DNA of 64,000 nucleotides from Ridgeia piscesae (lineage: Eukaryota > Annelida > Polychaeta > Sabellida > Siboglinidae), in NCBI GenBank assembly GCA_025642075.2, contig JAODUO010000079.1:25001-89000 (forward strand), given 5' to 3'. Numbering within the stretch: position 1 is the stretch's first letter; each line of letters starts with the position of its first letter. The translations under genes and the position numbers were made by a program. The notes beneath the pieces are model-generated. The model saw only the letters and a list, made by a program, of their open reading frames with translations. It was not told where the DNA came from and did no database searches. Below are positions 9,201 through 19,939 of the stretch, piece after piece.

Positions 9201-12200
9201 TGCTATTAAAAATAAACAAGTGTTTTAGTCTAGTAGGAAACCGGCTTGTTTGTTTATATAGGTAGTGTCCAACGTTTCCGCTAGGGAACGGTACCAGTAC
9301 AGACAACTTATTGTTCATGGTAGCATAGGTAGTAAGTTGTTTATAACATAAAGTGTGCTGCAGTTGCTGTACACAATAAACAAACAGTCTTTCTAAAGAC
9401 TAAGTTAGTATAAACTAAGAGTTGATTTTGACAAATCGTAATATGGCACCTTGCAAGCGGCAAGTGAAGGCAAGGAGGCACTTGGTGTGTAACCACTGCC
9501 ACAGCTTGGTGGATTTTGCCGTATCGGGGTGCGGAAAAACTTGGTCAGAGACAATGGAGGAAGGGTTTACGTTCCAATGTTTAGGGTGTTGGAAAGTGGA
9601 CTGTCTGACAGCAGAGTTAGCTAACAGATATTGTGAAGGGGATGGAGAGTGGAGGGAGGGTTATTGCAAAGAAAACAAATGGAGAACGAACAACAGGAAA
9701 CATGACATGCAGGAAAAGGTGACAGGGGAGAAAGTGATAGTAGAGAAGGAGGGAGGGACAAGGGGACAGTATGTGAAAGAAGTAGATGTGACAGGAGGAA
9801 AGATGAAGGGAAGAAAGGAAGTGAGAGTAGATGTGACCAAACGGAAGTCAATAACAAGGACGATGACAGGAAGAAAAGAGACATGAAAGAAAGGAACAAG
9901 AGAGAATGCGGCATGGGGAAAAGGTCAGCAACCAGGGAGATGCAAAACGGAGGAGCTACTGTGAAGCAGTGATTGGGGGACATTGAGAACAGAAAGGGTA
10001 TTTATGGGAGACTCCATTTTGCAAAAGACAGACACGACATTAAGCAAAGGAGAAGACGTTGTTGTTTGTCTTCCGGGGGCTAGGATAAAGCATGTGACTG
10101 AACGGGTAGAGAACGCATTGGGGCATGGCCAAGGGGGGTCGATATTAGTACATGTAGGGACGAACAATGCAGACAGGGATGGAACATCCAGGATAATAAA
10201 GAGATACCGAGAGTAGGAAAAGAGACACTGAAGAAGACAAAAGTTAAATAGATCATACTTTCAGGAATCTTGCGAGTGATGAGGGGAAGGGGAGCAACGT
10301 GTAGAAACTGCAAGAGGATGGCAATTAACGCACTAGTAGAGCAGATGTGTGAAGGAGATAGATTTGTAGATTTGTGGGGATATTCTGTTGGGAAAGAAGA
10401 CATGTATATGAGAGATGGCCTCCATCTAAGCGGAAAGGGCGCAGCAGTGTTCTCCGAGAACCTGCTTCGATCGATGGACAATGGAACAGGTTGCAACTTT
10501 ATAAACTAGTTTCGCAGGGGGGGTACACAGAGAAGCCAAATACTAGAGGCATAGATAAAGATAGCAAAAAGAAATCAGCAAAGAACAGCCTGGAAAGCCC
10601 TACGGAATTTGGTTATACATGTGTTTGTTTAAATGCAAGGAGCATAGTAAACAAAAGAAATGAACTAAACATTATGGTAGAAGATATTGACCCTCACATA
10701 ATAGGTATAATTGAATCTTGGGCCACACCCGATATATCAGATGCCGAATTAGGAATGACATGATATGTAATGTTTAGGAAAGATAGATTAGGAAGAAGGG
10801 GAGGCGGAGTTATTTTATATATTAAAGAATCCATCCAGGCTTATGAAATAAAACTAGAAAAAGAAGCAGAATGTGAAGAAGCTGTCTGGTGTAACATTGT
10901 TACAGGAAACTCAACATTAACTGTTGGGTTAGTGTATCGGAGTCCAAACATAAGCATAGAAGAGAATGAAAAAATGCATAACGCTATCAAAGAAGTGAGT
11001 AAACGGGACTGTATTATTATGGGGGATTTTAACCATGGGCATATACAGTGGACATCTCTACAGTGTACCGGGAGAGAGGATCAAGAGTTTTTAAATTTAG
11101 TACAAGATCATTTCCTTTCTCAACATATGTTAGAAGCAACCAGGGGCGAGAACGTGTTAGACATAGTATTGAGCTCACAGAAGGAATTTGTTGATAATGT
11201 CAAGATATGTGAGCCACTGGGGTGTAGTGATCACAACCAGATACATTTTATCATCAAAGTAAAGGGAGAACGGAATAGAAAAATAAGGTACAGGAACAAA
11301 TTTCACAAAGGAAGATATAAGGACATGAGGGAATATTTAGCAAAGATAGACTGGAATAACACACTGAAGAATAAGACAGCAACAGAATGCTGGAATATTA
11401 TAAAGAGTGAAATTGACTGCGTCGTTCACAGATTTGTCCCCTTGAAAAAACAGGGGAAACGATCAAAGAAGAAACACTTATCGAAGGAAGCCATTAGAAA
11501 AATCAAGTACAAGCAAATGATGTGGAATAGATATAGACATATTGGAAGTGAAGAAGACTATAGCATTTATAAAGAAGCACTTAATCAAGCTACAGCTGAA
11601 ATTAGAAATTCAAAGAGAAGCTACGAACAAAAAATTGCTTTTACTATAAAACATGACAGCAAGAGTTTTTATGCGTATGTTCGAAGTAAACAGAAAGTTC
11701 AGGATAAGGTCGTTCGTCTAGAAGATAGTGATGGAAACATAATAACAAAGGGATTCTTAATGGCAGAAAACCTAAATGAGTACTTTAGTTCCGTGTTTAC
11801 CAGGGAAAATATTAGTATTTTACCCGGTACTTGAGACTAAGTTCGAAGAGAGAGAGTTTGACTATTTAGGACAATTAATTGTAACCCCAACAATGGTAGC
11901 TATGAAAATAAGTGATATGAAGGATAATAAATCACCTGGAGTGGATGGGATTCCTCCCAAATTACTATTGGAAATTGTAGAACAAATCAGCATACCGCTT
12001 GCAAAAGTGTTCAATTTGTCATTAGAGGAGGGAATAGTTCCGTTAGAATGGAAAGAAGTAAACATTATACCATTATTTAAAAACGGTTCGAGAAACAAGT
12101 CAGAGAACTATAGACCAGTGAGTTTAACATCGGTGATTTGCAAACTATTAGAAAGACTAATTAAAGATCATCTGGTTGATTTTCTTGTTAAAAATAAATT

Positions 12201-13775
12201 GATAAACCCATCTCAACATGGGTTTTTAAAAGCGAGGTCATGCTTAACAAATATGTTATGTTTTTTGGAAGATGTCACAAAGTGGGTAGATGAAAGATCA
12301 CCAGTAGATATAATCTACTTAGATTTTAAAAAAGCCTTTGACAAAGTGCCACACCAAAGACTACTACTTAAACTAAAGGCCCATGGCATAGGAAATGGAA
12401 TGATCAACTGGATAGAAAATGGCTTATTGGTAGAAGACAAAGAGTAGTAGTTGATGGGGAGGTTTCAAACTGGAAATCGGTTTTGAGTGGAGTATCGCAG
12501 GGATCAGTACTGGGACCAATTTTATTCTTAATATATATCAATGATTTGGATGATGACATAACAAGCAAGGTGTTGACGTTTGCGGACGACACAAAAGTGT
12601 TTAGGAAAATTAAAAGTGATGCAGATAGACAGCATTTACAAGGTGATCTTAATAAGTTGATAGAATGGTCTGAGAAGTGGCAAATGCTGCTTAATTTTTG
12701 AAAGTGTAAGGACATGGGAATGAAGATGCACAATATACAATGGGTGGTACTATACTAAATACTACCTTAAAGGAAAAGGACTTAGGATTAACTATTAGTG
12801 CTGACATGAAGGTATCAGAGCAGTGTGGAATTGCAGCATCGAAGGGAAACCAAATTCTTGGATTAATTAGGCGAAATATAGTGTACAAAGAAAAAGAACT
12901 AATAATACCGCTGTATAAAACAATAGTTAGGCCTCACTTAGAATATTGTATACAAGCATGGAGGCCATATCGCCAGAAGGATATTGATATGCTAGAAAGA
13001 GTACAAAGGAGAGCAACCAAAATGATACAAAACTCAGGAATATGAGTTATGAAATGCGTCTAAAAGAATGTGGTTTAACAACTCTAGAAACCAGAACATT
13101 GAGAGGAGATCAGATTGAGGTGTTTAAAATATTGAATGGGTATGAAAATATTGACAGAAATATTTTTTTCACAGTCAAGGAAGAGAGAAGGACTAGAGTT
13201 ACATTAGCAAAGAAGCAGTGTAGACTAGATATTAGAAAATTTACATTTTCACAAAGAACAGTAAACGAATGGAACAGATTATCAGTGTAGGTGTTAGTAG
13301 TGTTAATATATTTAAAAATAAAATTGGCATATGCCTAAAACGGCTAGATAGGTTGGACTCTCGATAAGCCAAATGGCTTCCTAGTCCACCTGCCATCTAG
13401 AGCTGAATCTCTAGGTGGCAATCTTGTTAAATCTTGAAGGTCGTCCTGAGAATGAGCCAACCTGTGGACGTCCGGCCGGGGTACGGATGCATGAAGGAAG
13501 CTTGTATGTCATCGATACCTATCTGGGTCTCTTCAAGATATCTTTAGAAACAGGTAAGTGAAACGTGAGTTACAAACTGTAGTATGAGGTAATTAAACAT
13601 GGTGGTTTATATGGATATATAGTGTTTTTTGTGTTGTCATGTACTTTATTGCCCGTACAACTCTGGGTCACATAAACTGTATAGTTGGAGATTTCCCATT
13701 GTCAGTAGAGCCGTGTACCATACACTGATATATATATATATATAATTATATATATATAAAATTATATATATGTAT

Positions 13776-13819
<44 letters not shown>

Positions 13820-13848
13820 TATATATATATAAAATTATATATATGTAT

Positions 13849-13879
<31 letters not shown>

Positions 13880-16339
13880 AATTATATATATATATATATA
13901 TATTACATGTATGTAAATCGTTATGCACATTTCATTTGAACCTGTTTTATCTCTTTCAGGCAAATCAGAGTTGCTTTTGTCAGAGATTGATGGTGAGAAG
14001 CCCATGTTACTGAATAACCTTGACATTGACAGCAATGGCATCATTTACCTCACGGACAGTTCTGTGAAGTGGCAGAGTAACCAGACCCTTTACTCGTTAC
14101 TAGAGGGATCTGGTGATGGAAGGTACACACTATTTTCTAGCTCCACTCATCGACAAGTCTTTCACTACACTGCTTTTCCTGACAGTTATGTCAGTTTCAA
14201 ACAAATCATTGAAGTGTACAAGATAATAAGTTAATTTTACAACTTGTTTTACCAAGAAGCCAGCACATAAAGTTCACCAGCAACCTGGCTGGGTACAATA
14301 CCAACTGGTGGAGAAGCACATCTATAGGATAACAAGAAAGCAATGTAGTATATTTGGACCATGTCTATTTTCAAATAGACATGGTCCAAATATACTACAT
14401 TGCTTTCTTTCTATCCTATAGATGTACTTGACACCTTAAAGATAAAAAGAAAAAAATATGTTTATGTCTTCACACACCTATTTTTATTTTCCCACATACA
14501 GGGCATGCCGGACAGACAACAAATATTATTTCTGTGCATTTTGTCAGTTTCTTGTATTATAGCCTGTACAGGTGTACATTATTACTAATTATTGAAATGA
14601 GTTCTCTCCACACCCCTAAATATGTGGTGAATGACTTGAATACCCCCGGCCGGGGTATGTGTAGAATGGGAGCATTCATCACCAGTCAGTGCGAGTGAGT
14701 CATGTAATGAGAGATTAATGTTTAATAACAGTGTAAACAGTTACAATTACTGTTGCCTGGAATAAAATTAACACAACTTCCAGGTTGATTCGCTTTGATC
14801 CACACAAGAATGTGACGGAGGAGCTGATTGGTGGACTGCACTTTGCAAATGGCGTCCAACTCTCCCCGGATGAAGACTTTGTGTTGGTGGCTGAGTCAAC
14901 ATATCATCGCATCCTCAGGTATCGAGGCTGGGGTCATTTGTCACGATACAGTAGAATGTATTATGAACTAGTTACATGGATTTAAATTTTTCAAAAAATA
15001 TAATTATATTCAATACAGTATGGCTGTGTTTCCATTTTTGCCAATATTTGCTCAAAAGAGCAGCGAGGGTGGCTGATACATGTTTTGGACAAAATTAGAC
15101 TATTATTTTCAAGAAATGATTCTGTCTACCTGCCATATGTGGCCTGATTCAAACTAGCAGAAATGTCTATCCACCAGGTGGCGTGGCAGTCATGCCAGAC
15201 AGTTTTCTGTATTATATTTTAAATTATGTTTGATATGACACAATTTACAATGGAAGTTACACATAGTGTCCACATCTACTCGATGGACCATTTGCGTGCA
15301 TGTGATATTATTATCATTAACAACCATTTTGTGTCCGCCAAATAATTAGCAGAAAACAACATGCTATAAATGATACATGGCCATGTAAAATAGTGTATAT
15401 CTGTAGCAATACCTAGTAAAAATAAAATGATCAATCTGTCACAGGTACTACTTGAAGGGTTCCAAGAAGGGACAGGTGGACACCTTTGTTGAGAATCTAC
15501 CTGGATTACCTGACAACATTCGTCCAAGCAGTGGCGGGGGTTACTGGCTGTGTGACGCCCTGCCCCGTGAGCCAGGGTTCTCCACGTTTGACTTCCTTGC
15601 CTCCAGACCGTGGATCCGCAAACTCCTCACCCAGGTACTGTGGACTGCTAGGACATGGCATTTTTGGCTACAAACAACCCTCAGTTGACGTTGATGATAA
15701 AGGTGTTTATTAAATAACCAACCATCTATTTTATAAAATATTTTTTTAAAAGAATTTTGCACCTTACCTTTGTGTATATTATAGCAAAAAAAGAAATAAG
15801 AATATTATCAATAAAGTGAAATGTTACACTAAAATGCACATTAAAGCAAATAATAATTTATAAATGAACAAATAAAACAAAACAACAACCAAAGGGCTAT
15901 GTTGTCATGCTTCAAGATGTTTAAACTATGAGTAAGTGTAACTGCTACTGCATACAAATACTTTCCGTTGTGCACACCATTTTGGGCATGACCTCACATA
16001 AACACGTAGTTCCCTCATAACCTGACACATCACGTCTTGAAGTCATAATTGCTGCACTGTGACAAATATGTACCTTTTTGGTTGTTTTGTAACCAGAAAT
16101 GTTGTTTTCTTGTTTTACAGCTGTTTTCTATAAACACTATGGTCAAGTTTCTAGCCCAATCTACCGTTGTGTATGAGCTGAATTCGCAGGGTGAGATCGT
16201 CCGTTCGTTCTGGGACGTCCACCAAGGTCGCCTGGGTGGATGCAGCGAAGTGAACGAACACGATGGTGTTCTCTACACTGGCTCTTTTCATTCACCTTTC
16301 ATTGGCAAATTTGATTTGAAGAAAATGAAGAAAGCATAA
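6109..16339 (+). CDS. APMAP: APMAP-like strictosidine synthase/six-bladed propeller membrane protein, complete, 9 exons
   Basis: Joined exons: 6109-6224, 7206-7325, 7852-7967, 8370-8462, 13440-13553, 13960-14122, 14784-14918, 15445-15634 and 16121-16339. All introns are GT-AG and all phases agree. The total is 421 codons plus stop, against about 416 for the human protein. Layout: a short cytosolic tail (1-45), one transmembrane helix (about 46-67, rich in Val/Leu/Ile), then a luminal or extracellular propeller. Family signatures are GPESI, CGRPAG, NNLDIDSNGIIYLTDSS, FANGVQLSPDEDFVLVAE, GLPDNIRPSSGGGYW and NEHDGVLYTGSFHSPF. In mammals this is a type II membrane protein with arylesterase-like activity linked to adipocyte differentiation. 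The calcium-binding acidic/Asn residues of the propeller (GPE, NN, ANG, PDN) are visible. Function in this animal is inferred. Confidence 0.93.
6629..6984. repeat. Local duplication inside APMAP intron 1
   Basis: 6629-6774 and 6848-6984 are two diverged copies of one sequence. Both start TGCTCACAGT and end with CATCTTGAATTTGAAACAAT, then AAAGTTCAG. Indels separate them. It is a simple tandem duplication with no coding potential. Confidence 0.75.
7206..7325 (+). CDS. APMAP: APMAP exon 2 (transmembrane helix)
   Basis: Codons 39-78 and part of 79, between a CTCTCTTTCAG acceptor and a GTAACT donor. It encodes the membrane anchor, about 22 hydrophobic residues around VTFVFIPGLLLLLVSLTV, followed by the short proline-containing stalk seen in relatives. 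Confidence 0.92.
7852..7967 (+). CDS. APMAP: APMAP exon 3
   Basis: Codons 79-117 and part of 118. It ends in the conserved propeller entry GERLFENEIWGPESIVF. The glutamate of GPES is a metal ligand in related six-bladed propellers. The acceptor is TTATTAACAG and the donor GTAATC. Confidence 0.93.
8370..8462 (+). CDS. APMAP: APMAP exon 4
   Basis: Codons 118-148 and part of 149. It encodes the first blade strand MYTGTHDGKIIDIKDGKMSV, equivalent to the human VMFTGTADGRVVKLENG stretch. The acceptor is GTCTCCCCAG and the donor GTACGT. The following 5-kb intron holds the CR1 LINE. Confidence 0.93.
9443..10509 (+). pseudogene. CR1 ORF1: zinc finger plus SGNH/esterase-like domain, broken
   Basis: From the ATG at 9443 the frame encodes a Cys-rich finger (CNHCHSLVDFAVSGCGKTW, then FQCLGCWKVDC) and a charged linker rich in Lys, Arg and Glu up to a stop at 9886. 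The same frame resumes at 9983 with MGDSIL, then VVVCLPGARIKHV and ILVHVGTNNADRDGT. A shifted frame (10270-10509) carries GDRFVDLWGY and then MRDGLHLSGKGAAVFSENLL. G-D-S, G-T-N-N and D-G-x-H-L are the block I, III and catalytic D-x-x-H motifs of SGNH hydrolases, matching the esterase domain described in CR1 ORF1 proteins. It contains at least one stop and one frameshift. Confidence 0.8.
10608..13290 (+). pseudogene. CR1 ORF2: APE endonuclease and reverse transcriptase, broken
   Basis: Endonuclease motifs in order: LNARSIVNK, IIGIIESWA, GGGVILYIKE, VYRSPN, MGDFNHGHI, LDIVLSS and CSDHNQIHF. All core catalytic positions appear kept. RT follows, with NYRPVSLTSVICKLLERLI, HGFLKARSC, IIYLDFKKAFDKVPH, GVSQGSVLGPILFLIYIND and LTFADDTKVF (FADD). 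The C-terminus includes IVRPHLEYCIQAWRPY and ends at 13290 with FTFSQRTVNEWNRLSV. Breaks: an in-frame TGA at 10761-10763, a frame change near 11790-11830, a one-base loss near 12419, and frame changes near 12700 and 13040. The endonuclease is better preserved than the RT. Confidence 0.88.
13440..13553 (+). CDS. APMAP: APMAP exon 5
   Basis: Codons 149-186 and part of 187, encoding PTCGRPAGVRMHEGSLYVID and then YLGLFKI, matching the human CGRPLG...LFVADAYKGLF stretch. The only acceptor that keeps the frame open is the weak AATCTTGAAG ending at 13439. Alternatives a few bases upstream run into stop codons. The pyrimidine tract and branch region would therefore come from the LINE 3' end. Confidence 0.88.
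13728..13912. repeat. (TA)n microsatellite
   Basis: An AT-dinucleotide tract with interspersed AATT and ATGTAT interruptions, in APMAP intron 5, ending about 45 bases before the exon 6 acceptor. Several blocks are near-palindromic. Confidence 0.95.
13960..14122 (+). CDS. APMAP: APMAP exon 6
   Basis: Codons 187-240 and part of 241, after a good TTTATCTCTTTCAG acceptor. It carries NNLDIDSNGIIYLTDSSVKW, the most conserved stretch of the family, with propeller metal-site residues. The donor is GTACAC. Confidence 0.94.
14318..14425. repeat. Near-perfect 108-bp palindrome
   Basis: Two 53-base arms (14318-14370 and 14373-14425) are inverse copies with two mismatches, around a two-base centre (TC). 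The arm begins ACATCTATAGGATA and ends GGACCATGTCTATTT. It lies in APMAP intron 6. Transcribed RNA would fold into a long hairpin. Confidence 0.92.
14784..14918 (+). CDS. APMAP: APMAP exon 7
   Basis: Codons 241-285 and part of 286. It encodes HFANGVQLSPDEDFVLVAES, equivalent to human RFPNGVQLSPAEDFVLVAET. The asparagine of ANG is a propeller ligand position. The acceptor is ACAACTTCCAG and the donor GTATCG. Confidence 0.95.
15445..15634 (+). CDS. APMAP: APMAP exon 8
   Basis: Codons 286-349. It encodes VDTFVENLPGLPDNIRPSSG, then GGYW, then PGFSTFDFLASRPWIRKLLT, all close to the human protein. The PDN asparagine is kept. The acceptor is CTGTCACAG and the donor GTACTG. Confidence 0.95.
16121..16339 (+). 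CDS. APMAP: APMAP exon 9 (terminal)
   Basis: Codons 350-421 and the TAA stop at 16337-16339. It starts after TTGTTTTACAG and closes the propeller with EVNEHDGVLYTGSFHSPF. The C-terminus ends in KKMKKA, a basic tail longer than the human SLQAV end. No canonical AATAAA was found in the next 800 bases. Confidence 0.94.
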   Translation: MFSINTMVKFLAQSTVVYELNSQGEIVRSFWDVHQGRLGGCSEVNEHDGVLYTGSFHSPFIGKFDLKKMKKA

Positions 16340-17189
16340 TTACAGAAATATGCGTCTACTATTTGTGCAATGTTTTTTATATCATTGTATCATGTTGCTG
16401 CACATTTGTAACATTCTGTAATCATATTTGGATGATTTATAATAATTGTAAAATTTGGAATCAGTGCAAGACACCTACGATGGTACTTGTGTGCTTCTGT
16501 CAACGTTATCATTAATAATATATATATGCAACACAGATGAATGTGTCTTTGGGAAAGGGAAGCAAACAAAAAATGCATTGGCCTATACAATCAAAAAGTT
16601 TATATAATCTAACCATTCGCAACTACAATCAATGATATAATTCCTGTGGTTTACTATAAGTTTACTTTCAATGTGAGAGATTAACATTTTATGGTTCGTG
16701 ATGATTGACTTCCCTTGTTTCCTGACAGTTTGTGTTGATTTCTCATATTCCTTTTGATTCAGTTAGCAGCTTTTTACAGTGCACCTTAGTGATTTGTTAC
16801 CATGGCAATTGTTACAGTGACAAAAACATTCCATGTTGCAAGTTAGACTATCCTCATTCTCAGATAGGCTAACATGGGAGAGTAGGCATTGGTGCCTTCA
16901 GGCTTTCTACCACAATAGTGCAGTCTATGCAAGTAAAATGGTGTCAACATTTTCAAGTTATTCTAGTATACTGCTGGCATAATATTCTTGTTTGTATTTT
17001 TAATAGTTAATTTTATATATTCCTGCCTGCATAGACCCAAAGAGGTACCTTTTGGTTCCCATGTAATTGGTATGAAATTATGTTTATGGACAAATGCCAT
17101 GTTGTGAAGCTGCTTAAATTAACAGGTTCTTTTGGGTGGAGCAGTACTGACTGGATATGTTATTCAGAATCATCAGTAAATCAGCACCA
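16340..17189. other. APMAP 3' UTR and intergenic, no gene seen
   Basis: AT-rich sequence without a supported ORF. The APMAP 3' UTR presumably ends here, but no clear polyadenylation hexamer was recognised. The next recognisable feature is the 3' end of a minus-strand LINE. Confidence 0.4.
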
Positions 17190-17289
17190 TTATTGTTATT
17201 TATCTGTAACTGGCAAAATGTCCTAGGGACACATCACGCCAGTGTGCATGGTGGGTCGTCTGACTTAATTGTTAAAATGTTGGATTAAA

Positions 17290-18553
17290 TTATTTTGAAA
17301 TGAGTAGTGATTTACTTGAGACAGTATATGGGGGGAAGAGAATTCCATTCTTTAATTGTTGGGAAGAAGCTGTTTCCAAATATGTTTGCAGAGTATCTAA
17401 TTTGCAAGAACTGACTGTCATGTTTACATGAGGATCTAGTGTTGTGTTGGATATAGTGATCTAGCGGGATATCTATAAGGTTATGTTCCATTTTGTATAT
17501 TATGCCAAGTCTAAATTTTTCTACTTGTTTGGAGGGTGTCCCACTGGAGGTCTTTAAGAAGTTGGGTTACTGTTCCTGGTTCTCTAGAATAGTTTTGTGT
17601 ACAAAATCTGGCAGCTTGTCTTTGGATTCTTTCTAAGGTTTTAATATGTTTTTGAGCAGTGTGGATCCCATGATGCTGACGCATATTCAAGTATTGGTCG
17701 GACAAGGGTTGTGTAGGCTATTGACTTAATGTGGGTTGGGCATTTATTTAGATTTCTCCTAATGACTCCTAGAGTCTGTTGTGCTTTCCTAGCGACTGAG
17801 TTGCATTGTGCTGTCCAATTTAATGTATTTGATATTTGTACACCAAGATAACAATGTGATTGAACAGATTTAAGTTGTTGGCCACAGAAGGTGTAACTAT
17901 TTGGTGTCGGTTTTCTTGAGGCTAATGTCATTGTGAAGCATTTGGTGGGATTGAATTTCATAAGCCAGGTTTTTTGCCATTCCTCAAGTTTGATTAGATC
18001 ATTTTGGAGGAGAAAAATGTCATTGTCTGATTTAATTGGTTGATATAGTAGGCAGTCATCTGCAAAAAGGCGAACGTTTGAAGTGAGATTGTTGGGTAGA
18101 TCATTTATGTAAAGAAAGAAAAGTAGGGACCCCAGTACAGTTCCCTGAGGTGACATTAATTGGTTTGGATGCTGATCCATTTATTACAACCTGTTGAGTT
18201 CTTTCTGCAAGGAAGCTTTCTATCCATGACGATATTGGGCCTGTGATGCCATAGTATTTTAGTTTGTGGATTAGTCTTTTATGTGGAACTTTGTCGAATG
18301 CTTTAGTGAATTCTAGGATGGCCATGTCTACATATTTCTTTTCATCTAGATATTTGCTTATGTCATGGACAGTTTGAATTAATTGAGTTTCTGTTGATCT
18401 TTTTGCACGAAAACCATGTTGGTGGTCAGTTAGGATGTGATGTTGTTCAAGGTGTTTCATGATGTAGCTATGAATTAGTTGGCCATGTACTCCTTTAAGT
18501 GAAATTGTTAATTTGGGTATTTTTCCATGTGGGCTGTCATTCAGAGTTGGCAA
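17290..18553 (-). pseudogene. LINE B reverse transcriptase, broken
   Basis: The frame 18553-18101 reads HGFRAKRSTETQLIQTVHDI and then AFDKVPHKRLIHKLKYYGI. The frame 18180-17641 reads PQGTVLGSLLFFLYINDLPN, then VRLFADDCLLYQPI (active-site FADD), then VRPILEYASASWDP. A short loss at motif B (about 18150-18165) shifts the frame. The RT fingers are missing: the sequence passes from KLTISLKGV directly to LIHSYIMKHLEQHH near 18490, a gap of roughly 90 residues against relatives. Another frame change near 17640 precedes the C-terminal part, and one near 17511 leads into the terminal NSFFPTIKEWNSLP-type end near 17330. Confidence 0.85.
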
Positions 18554-18677
18554 CTTGGAATTTCCTTCATGTGTGAAGACACTTTTGAACTGATTGCCTA
18601 AGGCTTCTGCTTTTTGTTTGTCATCGCTAATTATGTTTCCCGCAATGTTGAGGTCCCCAATATTCTGGTTATCTTTT

Positions 18678-19244
18678 CTAAGTTTGGAAATGAAACTCCA
18701 GAATGCTTTTGGTTTTGTCTGTTATTGTAGTTGTTAGGAATTGATTTATATAGGACAGTCTAGCAGAACGAAGGTGTTTGTGCATGTTTTTCCTGATGTT
18801 ACAAAACTCTTGCCAGTCTTCTGGATTTCTAGATATTTTTGCTTTCTTATATAATCGTTTCTTTCTTTTGCACATTTTTTTCAAGTCTTTATTGAACCAG
18901 GGAAGGTTGTATCTGGAAGTTGTAAGACGGACAGGTATATAGTGTTTCATAATGTTGATGATTTTTGGTGAAACAAGGTTCCATTTGTCATTGACTGTCA
19001 TGTTTTGGTTTAGAGAGAAGTATTCATGCGTGAAGTCATCGAGAGATTTTTGGATGTTAAGGTGGTCAGCTTTATTTCTGATGATTTTTCGTTTAGGGCG
19101 ATGTTTGCGTTTGGGTGAGATATTTACATCATGTTTTCTGCTATGCCGTCTACTACATTTAGTTTCTTTATTAAGTCTATTTGTGAAGACAATGATTGGA
19201 TATTGTTGGATCATTTCATTGTACTGTGTTGGGGTTTCTTGACA
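18678..19244 (-). pseudogene. LINE B endonuclease-RT linker
   Basis: The frame 19214-18678 encodes a basic linker with RYNLPWFNKDLKKMCKRKKR, then LYKKAKISRNPEDWQEF and ARLSYINQFL. This is the charged region that sits between endonuclease and RT in CR1-like elements. It starts right beside the (GA)n tract, with no endonuclease motif upstream of it. Confidence 0.8.
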
Positions 19245-19268
19245 TGCGATTAGTACATTAGTTTCTTT

Positions 19269-19900
<632 letters not shown>

Positions 19901-19939
19901 TTTGTTGGCAGCAACTGTACTATATCCACTGTTAGGTGT

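Larger units (their letters stand above)
8543..13430 (+). mobile_element. CR1-type LINE in APMAP intron 4, degenerate but near full length
   Basis: Sense orientation relative to APMAP. ORF1 carries a zinc-finger region and an SGNH/esterase-like domain; ORF2 carries an APE endonuclease and reverse transcriptase. The 3' UTR ends with GCCAAATGGCTTCC, CTAGTCCACC and then AATCTTGTTAAATCTTG, about ten bases before the exon 5 acceptor. The 5' edge is uncertain. A nine-base match TAAATCTTG at 8534-8542 and near 13430 could be a target duplication, which would put the start at 8543, but it could be chance. Coding clearly begins at 9443. Several stops and frameshifts make it inactive. Confidence 0.85.

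Noticed and set aside
9621..10496. Minus-strand ORFs opposite the CR1 ORF1
   Set aside because: Shadows of the purine-rich ORF1 sequence.
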